From NCBI RefSeq assembly GCF_965284335.1, contig NZ_OZ260076.1: 64,000 bases of DNA; one strand, written 5' to 3'. This document shows, piece after piece, positions 25,645-35,290 of the stretch. Made by a program: the position numbers and the translations under genes. The DNA is from Tabrizicola_A sp965284335 (lineage in GTDB: Bacteria > Pseudomonadota > Alphaproteobacteria > Rhodobacterales > Rhodobacteraceae). Below the pieces are notes generated by a model, which had not been told where the DNA came from, did not search any database, and worked only from the letters and a program-made list of their open reading frames with translations. How positions within the stretch are numbered: position 1 is the stretch's first letter; every line of letters starts with the position of its first letter.

Positions 25645-28600
25645 TAGTCTTTTTCCAAAAACACCCCGATCCCGGTGTTGCCATCTGTTCCCGTGCTGCC
25701 GCGCAGGGTGATGCTGTCGGTCAGATCAAGGTTCAGATCGATCTGGGTTTTGCCCGTCTGGTCCACCGTCACCTCGGAATACAGATTCTCGCCCAGATAT
25801 TTCCCTGCCGTCAATTCAGCCGCCCCATCGGCCGAGGTTTTGACATCCAGATTGTCCAACCCGAACCCTTGGCGCAGCCGCGACACCACCCCCTCGCCGC
25901 CGCGCCCAGCCAGCGTGGCCACCGCATTGGCCAGTTGCAGCGCCTGCAAGGCCGAGATGTTCTGCAACCCTTGGCCAAACAAAAGCTGCGCCAGCACCTC
26001 CTCTTCGGGCAATTCCGGGAACGAGGTAAAACGAACCTTGGGATCGTCGATGCGCCCCTCAATCTCGACATTGGCGGTGATATCGCTGCTTTCCGTACTG
26101 GCCACCACGCGCAAAAACGGCACCAGATCGCCCTCAAGCTGCAACAGCGCCTCGGTCAGATCAAAGCGTTTGCCCAAAATCTCCAACCGCCCACGGATCA
26201 GGTTGAACGCACCAGAGGGGCGTAGATTGGCGAGGCTGCCCGAAAGCTGCACCTCTCCGGCCAATTCGGCATCCAGCCCCCGGCCCCGGATATACAATTG
26301 GTTGGGCGCGGAAATGAGGACATCCAGCGCCAGATCGCGGCGGCTTTTGCGCCCGGTGGCGGTGGTTTCCAAAAGCCCCGCCCGCGCACGGGTGGCGCGC
26401 ACGGCAGCAGGCTCGTTGATGTGGCGCAGATCGGGCAGACCCGCCGCGCCGCCAAAGCCGGTGGAGGGCACGCGCAGTTCGGTTTTCACCAGATCAATCC
26501 GGCCAGACAACAGTGGGCTGCCCAAAAGCGGCCCGGTCAGTTTCAGCGCACCTTGCACCTCAGTCTCATAAAGATCGGGATCGCGCAGGGTGACCGTGTC
26601 CACCGCAAGCCCAAGCGCGGCGGAATAAGGCTCTGCAAGGCCGATCGTGCCGGCAACGGCCAGCTTTCCGGCGGTGGTCAGCGGCAAGGTCGCGCTCAGC
26701 CGGGCCTGCCCGGCGGCCAAATCAGCGCGGGCCTGCATATTGGTGATGCCAAAGGCCAGCGCCGGATCAGACAGCCGCCCGCCCGACAGGGTGATTTGCC
26801 CCGTCAAAGACGAAAGCCGCAAAGGCCCTTTCAGCCGCAGATCAAAGCCGAGATCGCCCGACAGGGCGCGCGGGGTGATAAAGGCATTGGCCAGCGCCGC
26901 CTGCGCGCGGCCCGTGATCGCCAGATCGCCCTGCCCCGGATCAACCCGGCCCCGCACCGCCGCCTCGATCCCGCCCGGCCCGGTGCCGGTGATATCCACC
27001 TGCGCGCCCGTCCCGTCATTCACCACCGACCCCGCCAGCGTCAACGCACCGGGAAACTCGGGCAGCAAGAGGCCAAGGTTGCGCAGTTGGGCCTTCAGGT
27101 CCAGCACCCGCCGGGTGCCATCGACTTGGCCTGTCACCTCGGCCTTCAGCTCGGGGTTCGACAGGCTGGCGCGGTTGATGCGCAGCTTGCCCTCTTGCAG
27201 ATCAAGATCGGCGGCCAGCGCGGTTTCGCCTGCCAACAGCTTGTCCAGCTCGGCATTGCCGCTGCGCAGGCGCTGACCGCTGGCTGCGGCGGTGATCTTG
27301 GCGCTGTCCAAGGGGCCGCTCAGCCGGGCCGTGGCCGAGACCGCCCCGCCAAACCCATCCCCCAGCACCGACAGATCCCGCAGCGTCAGGCTGGCCGAAA
27401 GGTCACTAACAAGGCTGGAAAGGCTGCCTTCAAGGCTGGCCGCAACGCCATTGCCCGCCAAACTGCCGTTTGACACCTGCATGCCCGTCGCATCGCGGCG
27501 GATCTGCGCGGCCAATTGCGTTTGCCCGCGCAAAAGCCCGTCAAGCTGGGGCTGGCCCGTTGCAAGATCTTGGCCATTTGCAAGCAGCTGAACATCAAAA
27601 GCACCCGAAAGCGGCTCTATCCGGCCCGAAAGCTGGGCTTCGGCGGCCCCCTGCAAGGGCTGCCCGGCCAGCGCGGCAAAGCGCGACAGATCAGACAGGC
27701 TGGCGCCGATGCGGCCCGTTATGGGCAAACCATCGGCCAAAAACCCAATCCGTGCGCCGGTGATCTTGGCGGAATAGTCCTGCCCAAAAAGCGACAGGCT
27801 GGGGATCGACAGACCCGGAACCGACTGACCGGCCGGATTGCGCGTGTAAACCACCACCGCATCGCCCGACAGCACAGAGCCAAGGGCTTGGGCCAAGGCG
27901 GCATCGGTGGGCTGCACCCCTTCGGCATCAAAGCGCAAGGTGGCGCCAAACTGGCCCGGCGCAATCCGGCCCGAGGCCGTCAGCACCGCCGAGGACAGGC
28001 GAAAATCGTCACGATCAAGGCCCAAAAGCCGGGTTTCTGCCGTCCAACCCTCGGCCTTGTCGCGGTCATAGCCCAGCGCGATATCGGCCGATTGCACCCG
28101 AACCGGCAGATCGGCAGACAGCGGCAACAAGACCGCCGCGCCATCCTCTTGCGCGATCCGGCCTTGCAGAGTGAACCGCCGCGGGCTGCCATCTGCCCCG
28201 AGCGACAGCGCGCCGGTCAGGTCCAGCGCGCGGGCGCTGAGATGGGCGCGCGACAGATCCAACCGCCCATCGTCATGCACAGTGCCCTGCGCCTGCAACT
28301 GGACCGAGGGGCCAAAGAACGCCGCATAATCGGGCAAGAACAGCGGAGCGAGATCGCCCGACAGATTGGCGGCAAAGCCGGTTTGGCCCGCAGCCGCCTG
28401 CGTCACCACCCGCCCGGCCAGACGCGGGGCATCATTGGTGGACAGCGCCAGATCGGCCACAAAGGCACGAAACGGCCCTTTGCCCCGAACTGTCAGCGCC
28501 GCCGCCGGGCTGTCAGGAATGCCCAAGGCGGTGACCACAAGCCCACCCGCCCCCTCTACCGCCGAGAGATCCACCGCAAGGCTCTGATCGGTGTTGGAAT

Positions 28601-29171
28601 AGCTGGCCGTCAGGGCAATGCGGCCCTCGGGGCCAGCATCTTGGCGCTCTAGCACCAGATCCGCCGTGCCTTCGCCCCCCGCCAGCGTCACTGACGCGGC
28701 AAAGCGGCCCTCAACCGCCTCGCCCAGAACCTCGGGCGACAGCGCAATGCGGTTTGCCGCGATCTGGCCAATCTGGATCGACACCGGCAATTCGGGCAGG
28801 CTGAACTGCCCCGCCTCGGCCTGCGGCGCGCTGGGTTCGGCCATGGGCAGACGGTCAAGAATGATCTCGGCCGCCGTCAATTGGTTGACCGACACATTCC
28901 CCGTCAAAAGCGCTGCCCGGTTCCAATCCAGCACCACATCGCGCAGGGTCAGCCAAACGCCTTCATCATCGGCAATGGTCAGCGTCTCTAGCCGCGCCTG
29001 CGACGACAAGGCACCCTGAAACCCCGTGATCACCACCTGCCGGCCCGTGCCCGAGAGGTTATCTTCCAAAAGGGCGGTCAGATAATCGCGGTCATCACTT
29101 TGGGTAAAGCCCACCACGGGCCAAAGACCCAAGGCGATGCACAAAACCGAAAGCGCGCGCTGTGTCATCAA
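25641..29171 (-). CDS. tamB: Translocation and assembly module subunit TamB
   Basis: A 1176-residue protein anchored in the inner membrane and spanning the periplasm as a beta-rich groove that moves lipids or outer-membrane proteins to TamA. An N-terminal hydrophobic segment (RALSVLCIALGLWPVVGFTQ) may be an anchor or signal. The rest is long repeated beta-strand sequence. The C-terminal DUF490 region (about 820-1176) contains FGQGLQNISALQALQLANAV and ends GNTGIGVFLEKDY. The start overlaps the tamA stop (ATGA), the conserved tamA-tamB order. Its length is in the usual range. Confidence 0.94.
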   Translation of the reverse strand: MMTQRALSVLCIALGLWPVVGFTQSDDRDYLTALLEDNLSGTGRQVVITGFQGALSSQARLETLTIADDEGVWLTLRDVVLDWNRAALLTGNVSVNQLTAAEIILDRLPMAEPSAPQAEAGQFSLPELPVSIQIGQIAANRIALSPEVLGEAVEGRFAASVTLAGGEGTADLVLERQDAGPEGRIALTASYSNTDQSLAVDLSAVEGAGGLVVTALGIPDSPAAALTVRGKGPFRAFVADLALSTNDAPRLAGRVVTQAAAGQTGFAANLSGDLAPLFLPDYAAFFGPSVQLQAQGTVHDDGRLDLSRAHLSARALDLTGALSLGADGSPRRFTLQGRIAQEDGAAVLLPLSADLPVRVQSADIALGYDRDKAEGWTAETRLLGLDRDDFRLSSAVLTASGRIAPGQFGATLRFDAEGVQPTDAALAQALGSVLSGDAVVVYTRNPAGQSVPGLSIPSLSLFGQDYSAKITGARIGFLADGLPITGRIGASLSDLSRFAALAGQPLQGAAEAQLSGRIEPLSGAFDVQLLANGQDLATGQPQLDGLLRGQTQLAAQIRRDATGMQVSNGSLAGNGVAASLEGSLSSLVSDLSASLTLRDLSVLGDGFGGAVSATARLSGPLDSAKITAAASGQRLRSGNAELDKLLAGETALAADLDLQEGKLRINRASLSNPELKAEVTGQVDGTRRVLDLKAQLRNLGLLLPEFPGALTLAGSVVNDGTGAQVDITGTGPGGIEAAVRGRVDPGQGDLAITGRAQAALANAFITPRALSGDLGFDLRLKGPLRLSSLTGQITLSGGRLSDPALAFGITNMQARADLAAGQARLSATLPLTTAGKLAVAGTIGLAEPYSAALGLAVDTVTLRDPDLYETEVQGALKLTGPLLGSPLLSGRIDLVKTELRVPSTGFGGAAGLPDLRHINEPAAVRATRARAGLLETTATGRKSRRDLALDVLISAPNQLYIRGRGLDAELAGEVQLSGSLANLRPSGAFNLIRGRLEILGKRFDLTEALLQLEGDLVPFLRVVASTESSDITANVEIEGRIDDPKVRFTSFPELPEEEVLAQLLFGQGLQNISALQALQLANAVATLAGRGGEGVVSRLRQGFGLDNLDVKTSADGAAELTAGKYLGENLYSEVTVDQTGKTQIDLNLDLTDSITLRGSTGTDGNTGIGVFLEKDY

Positions 29172-30982
29172 AACGCCTGCCCCAGACCCAGATAAATCTG
29201 CACCCCATCACCCGTATCACCCCCAACCGGCGCGGCAATATCCAGCCGCAGGGGGCCAACACCCGTGGCATAGCGAATGCCCAAACCGGCACCCGCGTGC
29301 CAATCCCCGATATCGTTGAAAAAGCCGCCAACATCGATGCGCCCGGCATCCACAAAGCCCACGATGCCGATGGTTTCGCTGGCCTTCACCCGCGCCTCGA
29401 CCGAGGCCCCCAGAAAATGGTTGCCGCCAATCTCGGTGGCGATGGTGCTGCGCAACAGCGGAATGCCCAGCGATTGATAGGGCTGGCCGCGCACCGTGCC
29501 CGCCCCGCCAGAATAAAACAAATCATCGCGCGGGGTGCCCAAAAGACTGGCCCCATAGATCGCACCGGCCTGCACGCGGCCCGCCAAAACCAGTCTCTGT
29601 TCGGCCCCCAGTGCCTGATATCCGCGAAGATCCAGCTTGGCGCGCAACCCGTTTTCGGTGATGCCAAAGCCGACAAAGGGTTTGACCTCGGCATCCAGAT
29701 AAAACCCGCGTTTGGCGTCGGTCTTGCTGTCGCGCCGGTCCCATGTCAGGCCCAAAGGCAGGGCCAGATCGCGATAGGTGAAATCGCCCACCTCATCGGT
29801 GATGTCGGCATAGCTATAGGCCAACCCGGCCCGCCCGGTCAGACTGTCGGAAAACACATGGCTAAGGGTGACCGAGACAGAGGCAAGATCGGCGGAAAAA
29901 TCGGCCTCATCCAGATGGCCAAACTCCAAGGCAAGGCCCAGATTGGTATCGGGGGTCAGGGTGGCGGGGCGGTCCAGTTTGACGCCCAGCATGTAATCAA
30001 CCCCCGAGGTCTTTGACCCGATATTTGTGATATCGCCGCCCAGTTCCAGCCGCTCAGCCCCGCCCATCAGGTTGCGGTGCAGCCAAGTGCCTGACAGCGT
30101 CAGCCCATCCAGACTGCCAAGTTCCGCGCCCAAACTGTAATGGCGCGGCTTTTGTTCCACCACCGCCGCCGTGATGCCCAGATAATCGGGCGGCGTGATA
30201 GCCTCATCCTCAGAAAGGCTCACCGATTTGAACACACCCGTGCGGCGCAGGCGAGAGGCGGTGCGGTCCAACTCGGCGGGATCAAAGCGTTCGCCCTCGG
30301 GCAAACCGGCAATCTTGCGGATGCGGTTTTCGCGCATCCGGTCTTGGCCGGTGATCGCCAGCCTGCCAAAGCGCAAGACCGGGCCGGGGGCAATCTGGAT
30401 ATCGGCGGAAAGCGTGGCGCGGGCATGATCGGCCACAATGTTTTGGGCCGCGACCTTGGCCTTGGCGTGGCCTTGGTCACGCCAGCCCGCCACCCCCGCG
30501 CCCGCCGCCGCAATGACAATACCGCTTTCGGCAGGCGCGCCGGGGGCAAACCCCTCGGGCAATGTCGCGCCAGCGGGCAGGGGGCGAACCGTGGTCCGCG
30601 ACAGGGCAAAGCGTGGGCCGGGCTCCACCGTCACCCGAATGCGGTCAATGCGGGCGGGCGCGTCCAGCGGCGCAATCGCCGCCACCTCACGCCCATCGGC
30701 ATAGACATGGATCACCGCCGAATAATGCCCACGGGCATAAAGCGCATTCAAAAGCGCGCCATATTCGGCCCGGCCATCTGACAAGATATCCTGCGCCTCG
30801 GTCTGGCCATCGCGTTCGGCGCCAAGGATGATCGAGGCGGCTTCCAGCGCGCGGGTCAGGGCGGCATCCTCGCCCGCCACCAGAAACTCAACCTTTTCAA
30901 GCGCCTGCGCGCCGGGGGCCACAAGCGCCAGCGCAACGGCACAAAGCCGACCCATACCACGGATCGTTGCGGCTGACATCAT
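29168..30982 (-). CDS. tamA: Translocation and assembly module subunit TamA
   Basis: A 604-residue Omp85-family outer-membrane protein that works with TamB. An N-terminal signal peptide is present (MGRLCAVALALVAPGAQA within residues 10-27), followed by POTRA repeats (about 28-270) and a C-terminal sixteen-strand beta barrel. The barrel includes FYSGGAGTVRGQPYQSLG, matching the conserved substrate-recognition loop, and ends in an aromatic residue (GLGQAF), typical for outer-membrane insertion. Two adjacent ATG codons (30982 and 30979) are possible starts after GGGGG. It is coupled to tamB by a four-base overlap. Confidence 0.94.
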   Translation of the reverse strand: MMSAATIRGMGRLCAVALALVAPGAQALEKVEFLVAGEDAALTRALEAASIILGAERDGQTEAQDILSDGRAEYGALLNALYARGHYSAVIHVYADGREVAAIAPLDAPARIDRIRVTVEPGPRFALSRTTVRPLPAGATLPEGFAPGAPAESGIVIAAAGAGVAGWRDQGHAKAKVAAQNIVADHARATLSADIQIAPGPVLRFGRLAITGQDRMRENRIRKIAGLPEGERFDPAELDRTASRLRRTGVFKSVSLSEDEAITPPDYLGITAAVVEQKPRHYSLGAELGSLDGLTLSGTWLHRNLMGGAERLELGGDITNIGSKTSGVDYMLGVKLDRPATLTPDTNLGLALEFGHLDEADFSADLASVSVTLSHVFSDSLTGRAGLAYSYADITDEVGDFTYRDLALPLGLTWDRRDSKTDAKRGFYLDAEVKPFVGFGITENGLRAKLDLRGYQALGAEQRLVLAGRVQAGAIYGASLLGTPRDDLFYSGGAGTVRGQPYQSLGIPLLRSTIATEIGGNHFLGASVEARVKASETIGIVGFVDAGRIDVGGFFNDIGDWHAGAGLGIRYATGVGPLRLDIAAPVGGDTGDGVQIYLGLGQAF

Positions 30983-31117
30983 CTACCCCCAAACATGGTA
31001 GCCCAGTATCGCAAGCCTTGGGCCGATGCGCAATCTGCACCACGGGGAATTTACCCCCGTCCCCGCCCCCTTTGGCAACAAGCCGCCCGCCCGTGAAAGG
31101 GCTGCGGTTGGGCTGCG

Positions 31118-31143
31118 GCCCCCTTGTGCAGCCCCCTTGTGCA
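31118..31143 (+). repeat. Two perfect 13-base tandem copies
   Basis: GCCCCCTTGTGCA occurs twice in immediate succession, 53 bases before the aldo/keto reductase start. The 214-base gap from 30983 to 31196 shows nothing else besides GC-rich sequence and the start regions of the two divergent genes. Confidence 0.8.
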
Positions 31144-31196
31144 GCACTGGGGCGCGGCGTTAGGTTCAGCGCCTGAATTTCTGCACAGGGCGCCCC

Positions 31197-32228
31197 ATGA
31201 TCTACCACGCCGACCCCCACCGCTATGACCGCATGACCTACAATCGCTGCGGCCGTTCGGGGCTGAAACTGCCCGCCATCAGCCTTGGCCTGTGGCACAA
31301 CTTTGGCCATGACACCCCGCATGACACCAAACGCGCCATATGCCGCACCGCCTTTGACCATGGGATCACCCATTTCGATCTGGCCAACAATTACGGCCCG
31401 CCCCCCGGCAGCGCCGAAGAGGCCTTTGGCGATCTTTTGAAAACCGATTTCCGCCCCTATCGGGATGAGCTGATCATCTCCTCCAAGGCCGGTTACGACA
31501 TGTGGGCCGGGCCCTATGGTGACTGGGGCAGCCGGAAATATCTGATCGCCTCGTGCGACCAATCGCTAAAGCGGATGGGGCTGGATTACGTCGATATCTT
31601 CTATTCCCACCGCTTTGACCCCGAAACGCCCTTGGAAGAAACCATGATGGCGCTGGATCATATCGTGCGGTCGGGCCGGGCGCTCTATGTCGGGATTTCC
31701 AGCTATAACAGCCAGCGCACGCGTGAGGCGGTGGCGATTCTGCGCGACCTTGGCACGCCGATGCTGATCCATCAGCCGAGCTATTCCATCCTGAACCGTT
31801 GGCTGGAACGTGACGGGCTGAAAGACACGCTGGATGATCTAGGCATGGGCTCCATCGCCTTTGTGCCTTTGGCCCAAGGGATCTTGACCAAGAAATACCT
31901 GAACGGCATTCCCGAAGGCAGCCGTGCGGCACAAGGCAAATCGCTGGACCCGGCCACCATCACGCCCCGCGCGCTGGCCTCGGTGCGGGCGCTGAACACG
32001 ATTGCCGAGGCGCGGGGCCAGACGCTGGCGCAGATGGCGCTGGCATGGGTTTTGCGCGACGGGCGGATCACCAGCGCGCTGATCGGCGCATCAAAGCCCG
32101 AACAGGTGGTGGATTGCGCCGGGGCGATTGCGAACCTGAGCTTTACGGCTGACGAGTTGGCCCAGATCGACGCCATTGCCGACGAGCCGGAGCTGAACCT
32201 TTGGGCGCGGTCAAGCGAAGGGGTTTGA
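31197..32228 (+). CDS. Aldo/keto reductase, YghZ-like
   Basis: A 343-residue TIM-barrel oxidoreductase of the aldo/keto reductase family, most like the L-glyceraldehyde 3-phosphate reductases (YghZ) and potassium-channel beta-type members. The catalytic tetrad is visible: Asp and Tyr in FDLANNYGPPPGSAE, Lys in ISSKAGYDM and His in IFYSHRFDPETPLEE. The C-terminal NADP-binding part contains LIGASKPEQVVDC. The start context MIYHADPHRYDRMTYNRCGRSGLKLP is family-typical. It probably detoxifies reactive aldehydes such as methylglyoxal, which is inferred from family. It appears to be transcribed alone. Confidence 0.9.
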   Translation: MIYHADPHRYDRMTYNRCGRSGLKLPAISLGLWHNFGHDTPHDTKRAICRTAFDHGITHFDLANNYGPPPGSAEEAFGDLLKTDFRPYRDELIISSKAGYDMWAGPYGDWGSRKYLIASCDQSLKRMGLDYVDIFYSHRFDPETPLEETMMALDHIVRSGRALYVGISSYNSQRTREAVAILRDLGTPMLIHQPSYSILNRWLERDGLKDTLDDLGMGSIAFVPLAQGILTKKYLNGIPEGSRAAQGKSLDPATITPRALASVRALNTIAEARGQTLAQMALAWVLRDGRITSALIGASKPEQVVDCAGAIANLSFTADELAQIDAIADEPELNLWARSSEGV

Positions 32229-32237
32229 TCGGGGCCT

Positions 32238-32264
32238 GTAGGGTGGGGTTCAACCCGACCCTAC
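32238..32264 (+). repeat. REP-like palindromic element, copy 1
   Basis: GTAGGGTGGGGTTCAACCC continues into GACCCTAC, so the 27 bases form a hairpin with one mismatch. It is in the gap between the aldo/keto reductase and ubiG genes. Confidence 0.7.
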
Positions 32265-32304
32265 GCAACGCGGGTGCAATCGGGCTTTGAACGGCTGGCG
32301 TTTC

Positions 32305-32328
32305 GGTGGGGTTGAACCCCACCCTACC
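32305..32328 (-). repeat. REP-like palindromic element, copy 2 (inverted)
   Basis: GGTGGGGTTGAACCCCACC (32305-32323) is a perfect 19-base palindrome. On the minus strand the full unit reads GGTAGGGTGGGGTTCAACC and so matches copy 1 in inverted orientation. The TAG in the unit is the ubiG stop codon, so the repeat directly touches the gene. Confidence 0.7.
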
Positions 32329-33061
32329 GCTTCACACTGGCGGTGACGTAATTGACCGACAGATCGCGGTCCGACAGGCCCCAGCGCCATGAGACAGGGT
32401 TGAACACCATCCCCTTTTTATCCACCGGATCAAGACCGGCCTGACGGATCAGGGCATAAAGCTCATCCGGGGTGATGAACTTGGCCCAGTCATGGGTGCC
32501 TTTGGGCAACCAGCGCATCACCCATTCCGCCCCGATGATCGCCATCACGAAAGATTTCGGATTGCGGTTAAGGGTCGAGCAGATCATCAGCCCCCCGGGT
32601 TTCAAAAGCTGCTGGCAGGCGGTGAGATAGGCGAGGGGGTCTGCAACATGCTCAACCACCTCCATGTTCAACACCACGTCAAACTGTTCCCCCGCCGCCG
32701 CCAGATCCTCGGCGGTGGTGTGGCGGTAATCAATCGTCAGGCCCGATTGTTCGGCATGAACCTGCGCCACCGGAATGTTGCGCGGCGCGGCATCGGCCCC
32801 CACCACCGTGGCCCCAAGCCGCGCCATCGGTTCCGACAACAGCCCCCCGCCACAGCCAATGTCCAAAATCCGCAACCCCGCAAAGGGCGCGGTCCCGGCA
32901 AGGTTGCGGTCAAACTCGGCCGAGATCTGGGTGGTGATATAGTCCAAACGACAGGGATTCATCAGATGCAGCGGCTTGAACTTGCCATTCGGATCCCACC
33001 ATTCGGCGGCCATTGCCTCAAACTTTGCGACTTCGGCGGGGTCAATCGTGGTGGTGCTCAT
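32324..33061 (-). CDS. ubiG: Ubiquinone biosynthesis O-methyltransferase UbiG
   Basis: UbiG performs both O-methylations in ubiquinone synthesis, using SAM. The 245-residue protein starts at 33061 (MSTTTIDPAEVAKFEAMAAEWWD), preceded on the minus strand by AAGGAG at seven bases. An ATG at 33079 would add six residues but has a poorer site. Motif I is LRILDIGCGGGLLSEPMARLG. WWDPNGKFKPLHLMNPCRLDYI is diagnostic, and NMEVVEHVADP is motif II. Its stop codon lies in a REP-like palindrome. Divergent from the prolyl aminopeptidase gene. Confidence 0.95.
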   Translation of the reverse strand: MSTTTIDPAEVAKFEAMAAEWWDPNGKFKPLHLMNPCRLDYITTQISAEFDRNLAGTAPFAGLRILDIGCGGGLLSEPMARLGATVVGADAAPRNIPVAQVHAEQSGLTIDYRHTTAEDLAAAGEQFDVVLNMEVVEHVADPLAYLTACQQLLKPGGLMICSTLNRNPKSFVMAIIGAEWVMRWLPKGTHDWAKFITPDELYALIRQAGLDPVDKKGMVFNPVSWRWGLSDRDLSVNYVTASVKR

Positions 33062-33122
33062 CGGTAACTCCTTGCACATGGCCGCGATGCGGCGCAGTCT
33101 TTGGGCACTATATAGGACGATG
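33062..33122. promoter_or_regulatory. Short divergent ubiG / pip promoter region
   Basis: Only 61 bases separate the two start codons. The AT-rich block CACTATATAGGA (33107-33117) is the only promoter-like sequence. On the minus strand it supplies TATAGT as a -10 for ubiG. On the plus strand TATATA would place transcription start at or next to the pip start codon. Confidence 0.35.
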
Positions 33123-34094
33123 ATGGACCAGAGATCAGGCCAAAAGCGCGCAGTCGATTACCTTTATCCCGGCATTGATCCCTTTGACCAAAGGGTGATC
33201 GAGGTGGGCGAAGGGCATCGGGTGTTTGTCGAGCAATGCGGCAACCCGCAGGGCGTGCCGGTTTTGGTGCTGCACGGCGGGCCGGGGGGCGGGTGCAGCC
33301 CGGCGATGCGGCGCTATTTTGACCCTGCGCATTACCGGGTGGTGCTGTTTGACCAGCGCGGCTGTGGCCGCTCGCGCCCCCATGCCAGCGTGGATGACAA
33401 CACCACATGGCATCTTGTGCGCGATATTGAATTGATCCGGCAGAGCTTGGGCATTGATCGCTTTATCCTCTTTGGTGGCTCATGGGGTGCGACGCTGGCG
33501 CTGATCTACGCCATCACCCACCCCGACCGCGTGGCCGCTATGGTGCTGCGCGGCGTGTTTTTGATGACCAAGTCCGAGTTGGATTGGTTCTATGGCGGCG
33601 GCGCAGGGGCGTTTTACCCGGAACTCTGGCAGCGCTTCTTGGCCCCGATCCCGGCAGATGAGCAGTTTGACCTTTTGGCCGCCTATCACCGCCGCCTCTT
33701 TTCGGGCCATCTGGGCGATGAAACCCGCGCCGCGCGGGCTTGGGCCGGGTGGGAAAACGCGCTGGCCTCGGTGCAGGGCGATGGGGCGGCGGGCGATGGC
33801 CCAGCAGAATATGCCCGCGCCTTTGCCCGGCTGGAAAACCATTACTTCGTCAACGCGGGCTTTCTGGACGGGGATGGCTGGATCCTGCGCAACCTGCCGC
33901 GCATCGCCCATCTGCCCGCCATCATCGTGCAAGGCCGTTTTGACATGATCTGCCCGCCGAAATCGGCATGGACCTTGGCCCAAGGCCTACCCAAAGCGCG
34001 GCTGCACATGATCCCAATGGCGGGCCACGCGCTGTCAGAACCCGGCATCTCCGAAGCACTGGTCCGCGCCATGAACCAGTTGCGCGACGGCTGA
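33123..34094 (+). CDS. pip: Prolyl aminopeptidase
   Basis: A 323-residue alpha/beta-hydrolase that removes N-terminal proline from peptides in the cytoplasm. The nucleophile elbow is GGSWGATLALIYA with Ser120. The oxyanion block is VLHGGPGGGCSP, and the family motif FDQRGCGRSRPHAS follows. The acid is the Asp in GRFDMICPP and the base the His in MAGHALSEP. Two adjacent ATG codons occur at 33120 and 33123; AGGA (33114-33117) fits the second better. The long open frame to 32976 is antisense to ubiG and not part of the protein. Confidence 0.94.
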   Translation: MDQRSGQKRAVDYLYPGIDPFDQRVIEVGEGHRVFVEQCGNPQGVPVLVLHGGPGGGCSPAMRRYFDPAHYRVVLFDQRGCGRSRPHASVDDNTTWHLVRDIELIRQSLGIDRFILFGGSWGATLALIYAITHPDRVAAMVLRGVFLMTKSELDWFYGGGAGAFYPELWQRFLAPIPADEQFDLLAAYHRRLFSGHLGDETRAARAWAGWENALASVQGDGAAGDGPAEYARAFARLENHYFVNAGFLDGDGWILRNLPRIAHLPAIIVQGRFDMICPPKSAWTLAQGLPKARLHMIPMAGHALSEPGISEALVRAMNQLRDG

Positions 34095-34161
34095 TCTGTC
34101 GCAAACCCTCTTCCCCCGCAGGCGGCTCTGGCCTATGCGGGGGGAAAGCGCGGAGGCAGGG

Positions 34162-35268
34162 ATGAGCTTCAACACCTTTGGTCACATGTTCCGGGTCACC
34201 ACCTGGGGCGAAAGTCATGGGCCGGCGATTGGCTGCACCGTTGATGGCTGCCCACCTGGCATTGCGCTGAGTGAGGCCGATTTGCAGCCTTGGCTGGACC
34301 GGCGCAAACCCGGCACCTCGAAATTCACCACCCAGCGCAAAGAACCTGACGAGGTGCGCATCCTCTCGGGCGTCTTTGAGGGCGTGACCACGGGCACCTC
34401 GATTGCGCTGATGATCGAAAACACCGACCAGCGGTCAAAGGATTACGGCGATATCGCGCAGGCCTTCCGTCCCGGCCATGCCGACATCACCTATCATCAG
34501 AAATACGGGGCTCGCGATTATCGCGGTGGCGGTCGGTCATCGGCCCGCGAAACGGCGTGCCGGGTGGCGGCGGGCGGTGTGGCACGCAAGGTGCTGCAAA
34601 CGCTGATGCCCGGCCTGACCATCCGCGGCTTTATGGTGCAGATGGGGCCGCGTGGCATTGACCGCGCGCGGTTTGACGATGCGGTGATCGACACCAACCC
34701 CTTTTGGTGCCCCGATCCGGTGGCCGCCGAGGATTGGGCGATTTATCTCGACGAGCTGCGCCTGTCGCACAATTCGGTGGGCGCGGTGATCGAGGTGGTG
34801 GCCTCGGGCGTGCCTGCGGGCCTTGGCGCGCCGCTTTATGCCAAGCTGGATAGCGATCTGGCCGCCGCGATGATGTCGATCAACGCGGTCAAGGCGGTGG
34901 AAATCGGCGATGGCATGGCCGCGGCCTGCCTGACGGGCGTGGAAAACGCCGATGAAATCCGTATGGGTCCGAACGGGCCGGAATTCCTGTCGAACCACGC
35001 AGGCGGTATCTTGGGCGGCATTTCTTCGGGTCAGCCGGTGGTGGTGCGCTTTGCGATCAAGCCGACGTCGTCGATCCTGACGCCGCGACAGACGATCAAC
35101 GTCAAGGGCGACGAGATTGATCTGATCACCAAAGGCCGCCATGACCCCTGCGTTGGCATCCGCGCCGTGCCCGTGGGCGAGGCGATGATGGCTTGTGTCT
35201 TGCTCGATCACCTCTTGCTGGACCGTGGCCAGACCGGCGGTCAGCGTGGGCAGATCGGCGGGGTTTGA
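34162..35268 (+). CDS. aroC: Chorismate synthase
   Basis: AroC converts 5-enolpyruvylshikimate 3-phosphate to chorismate, the branch point to aromatic amino acids, folate and quinones. It requires reduced FMN. The 368-residue protein begins MSFNTFGHMFRVTTWGESHG, a diagnostic N terminus, with a GGAGGCAGGG run just upstream. Other signature blocks are GRSSARETACRVAAGGVA, HNSVGAVIEVVASGVPAGLG and the C-terminal RHDPCVGIRAVPVGEAM. The ATG at 34135 is too early for the family. A strong hairpin follows the gene. Confidence 0.97.
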   Translation: MSFNTFGHMFRVTTWGESHGPAIGCTVDGCPPGIALSEADLQPWLDRRKPGTSKFTTQRKEPDEVRILSGVFEGVTTGTSIALMIENTDQRSKDYGDIAQAFRPGHADITYHQKYGARDYRGGGRSSARETACRVAAGGVARKVLQTLMPGLTIRGFMVQMGPRGIDRARFDDAVIDTNPFWCPDPVAAEDWAIYLDELRLSHNSVGAVIEVVASGVPAGLGAPLYAKLDSDLAAAMMSINAVKAVEIGDGMAAACLTGVENADEIRMGPNGPEFLSNHAGGILGGISSGQPVVVRFAIKPTSSILTPRQTINVKGDEIDLITKGRHDPCVGIRAVPVGEAMMACVLLDHLLLDRGQTGGQRGQIGGV

Positions 35269-35290
35269 CACCCCATTTGGCTGCGAATAT

